From Thamnidium elegans (lineage: Eukaryota > Mucoromycota > Mucoromycetes > Mucorales > Mucoraceae): 64,000 bases of DNA. The stretch's first letter is position 1. Every line of letters starts with the position of its first letter. The stretch covers positions 186,001 to 250,000 of the forward strand of contig JAIXMG010000022.1 of NCBI GenBank assembly GCA_025201345.1, in the 5' to 3' direction. Positions 62,972 through 64,000 of the stretch are shown here, piece after piece. The translations under genes and the position numbers were made by a program. The notes under the pieces are model-generated. The model saw nothing but the letters and a program-made list of their open reading frames with translations, did not search any database and had not been told where the DNA came from.

Positions 62972-63195
62972 AAAAAAAAATTGTTACGTGTTAACAACAC
63001 TTTCTTTTTTTTTTAAAAAAAGAAAAAAAGAAACTTGTATTTGACAGGTCTCTTTTTTTTTCTTTTTTTTTTTATATAAACTTAAAAAAAAAAATTGTCT
63101 CACATTTTTTATATATAAAAAGGATACTTTTTATTTTGTCTTTCTTTTTTTTTTTTTTTTTCATCGTCTCTTCTTTATTTTAATCAATTATCGTT

Positions 63196-63348
63196 ATGAA
63201 TCAACCTGTAAATTCTCATAGTCAACAATGTTGTGAATGTGGTAGTTTTTCTCACAAGACTCGGTAAATTTTGAGTATAAACTGTATCTATATTTTACGT
63301 AATCTAATCGGCTTTTCTTGTAGTGATTGTCCAAAGATTGACAAATAA
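63196..63348 (+). CDS. 30-residue CCHC zinc-knuckle mini-protein
   Basis: ATG at 63196 opens a 68-nt exon (63196-63263), a 60-nt GT..AG intron follows (TTTTCTTGTAG acceptor), and a 25-nt exon (63324-63348) ends at TAA. The product is 30 residues with one complete CCHC knuckle: CCECGSFSHKTRDC, C-x2-C-x4-H-x4-C. The intron splits the Arg codon inside the knuckle; only splicing yields the last Cys. The HKTRDC part resembles the knuckle of splicing factor Slu7. A T-rich leader and an AATAAA-like sequence (about 63376) frame the gene. The product may be RNA- or nucleic-acid-binding. It could also be a fragment of a larger lost gene, but the frame and signals look complete. Confidence 0.5.
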
Positions 63349-64000
63349 TTTATTGTACGCTTTATTTTTAAAAAAATAAAAATCAAACTTTTTTTTTTAT
63401 TCGTGTGTACATGTTATTTTTTCAATGTTATTTTTCTTTGTAAGGATTTTGAAAGAACCCTTTATTGTGCCACGTCTCTCTCATGCAGAAAGCTTTTATT
63501 TATTTTTTTTGTAGTCAGAAGTGATTGTTTAAATATAATGGACTGGGTACCTTTTTTTTTAATCAGAATATTTAATTAAATATTGTGCAATTGTGTGATA
63601 TGTATACCTAAAGAGGTATATTCCTTAAAGACCATTTATGTCATCAACCTAAACTAAAAAAAGAAAAAAAAATTGATAGGTAGTCTCGATGATCTTTAAC
63701 TGACGTTACTTTTTCGGGTCTGAGTTTTAGGTTACCATTGAGTTATAAACATCTCCCTTTTACAGCAAGATCCTTTACAGAGTGAAAGAAAAGATTACTT
63801 GAAGAAACTAATAGGAAACTTCATCACTACGTATACCAAGGATTATATACGGATCATGCAACCCCCTGTCAAAAACCGAATCCAACTTTTAAAAAAATAA
63901 TAGTGTTGATAGTTTACTACAACAACGACAAAAACCATTAATCAAGCGCAGTATTGTTTTAAGAAAAAATCGTACAATTGTAACCATACGGAGTATACAT
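63349..64000. other. Intergenic to window end
   Basis: AT-rich, with no frame or motif I can support. A gene may begin beyond the window. Confidence 0.3.

Overview
The window is eukaryotic nuclear DNA from an early-diverging fungus, most likely Mucoromycota (Mucorales-like). It is AT-rich, with frequent poly-A and poly-T tracts. Genes are split by short GT..AG introns (mostly 45-100 nt), CTG reads as Leu, and the gene content fits this group: presenilin, Lag1 ceramide synthase, type II glutamine synthetase, RTA1, NIC96 and NOC2. I built gene models by splicing in the sequence. Exon lists in the evidence are checked for reading phase, but every identification comes from motif recognition without a database search.

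Layout: 0-3 kb holds a partial CUE-like protein and a sugar transporter. 3.2-5.5 kb holds a dead Tc1/mariner transposase and a frameshifted nuclease-like gene. 5.9-20.3 kb is a normal gene block: EH-like protein, presenilin, glutamine synthetase, O-fucosyltransferase-like enzyme, TBC RabGAP, hotdog thioesterase and ceramide synthase. After about 2.3 kb without a gene, 22.6-35.6 kb is an accessory stretch. It holds a LINE ORF1 remnant, an intact nine-exon Hsp70-like gene (minus strand), a truncated paralogue, a DUF-type nuclease-like gene, a small RBR ubiquitin ligase and a ten-finger C2H2 pseudogene, with one methyltransferase gene among them. 38-44 kb is housekeeping again: NOC2 and NIC96/NUP93, convergent. 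45.5-50 kb is an inverted second copy of the Hsp70-like locus. 50.5-63.4 kb carries RTA1, CWC27, a BAG6-like ubiquitin-domain protein, a PX-AGC kinase, CDC5/CEF1 and a 30-residue zinc-knuckle gene.

The main structural feature is a pair of inverted arms of about 4.5 kb (about 24.35-28.81 kb and 45.47-49.99 kb). Each carries a complete, intact copy of the same large Hsp70/HSPA12-like gene with the same nine-exon structure. They flank a core of about 16.7 kb containing NOC2 and NIC96. Introns and the tail of an upstream neighbour are duplicated too, so this was a DNA-level segmental duplication. The genes do not form one pathway. The functional themes are membrane and lipid biology (presenilin, ceramide synthase, RTA1, RabGAP), ribosome and nuclear-pore assembly (NOC2, NIC96), and splicing (CWC27, CDC5).
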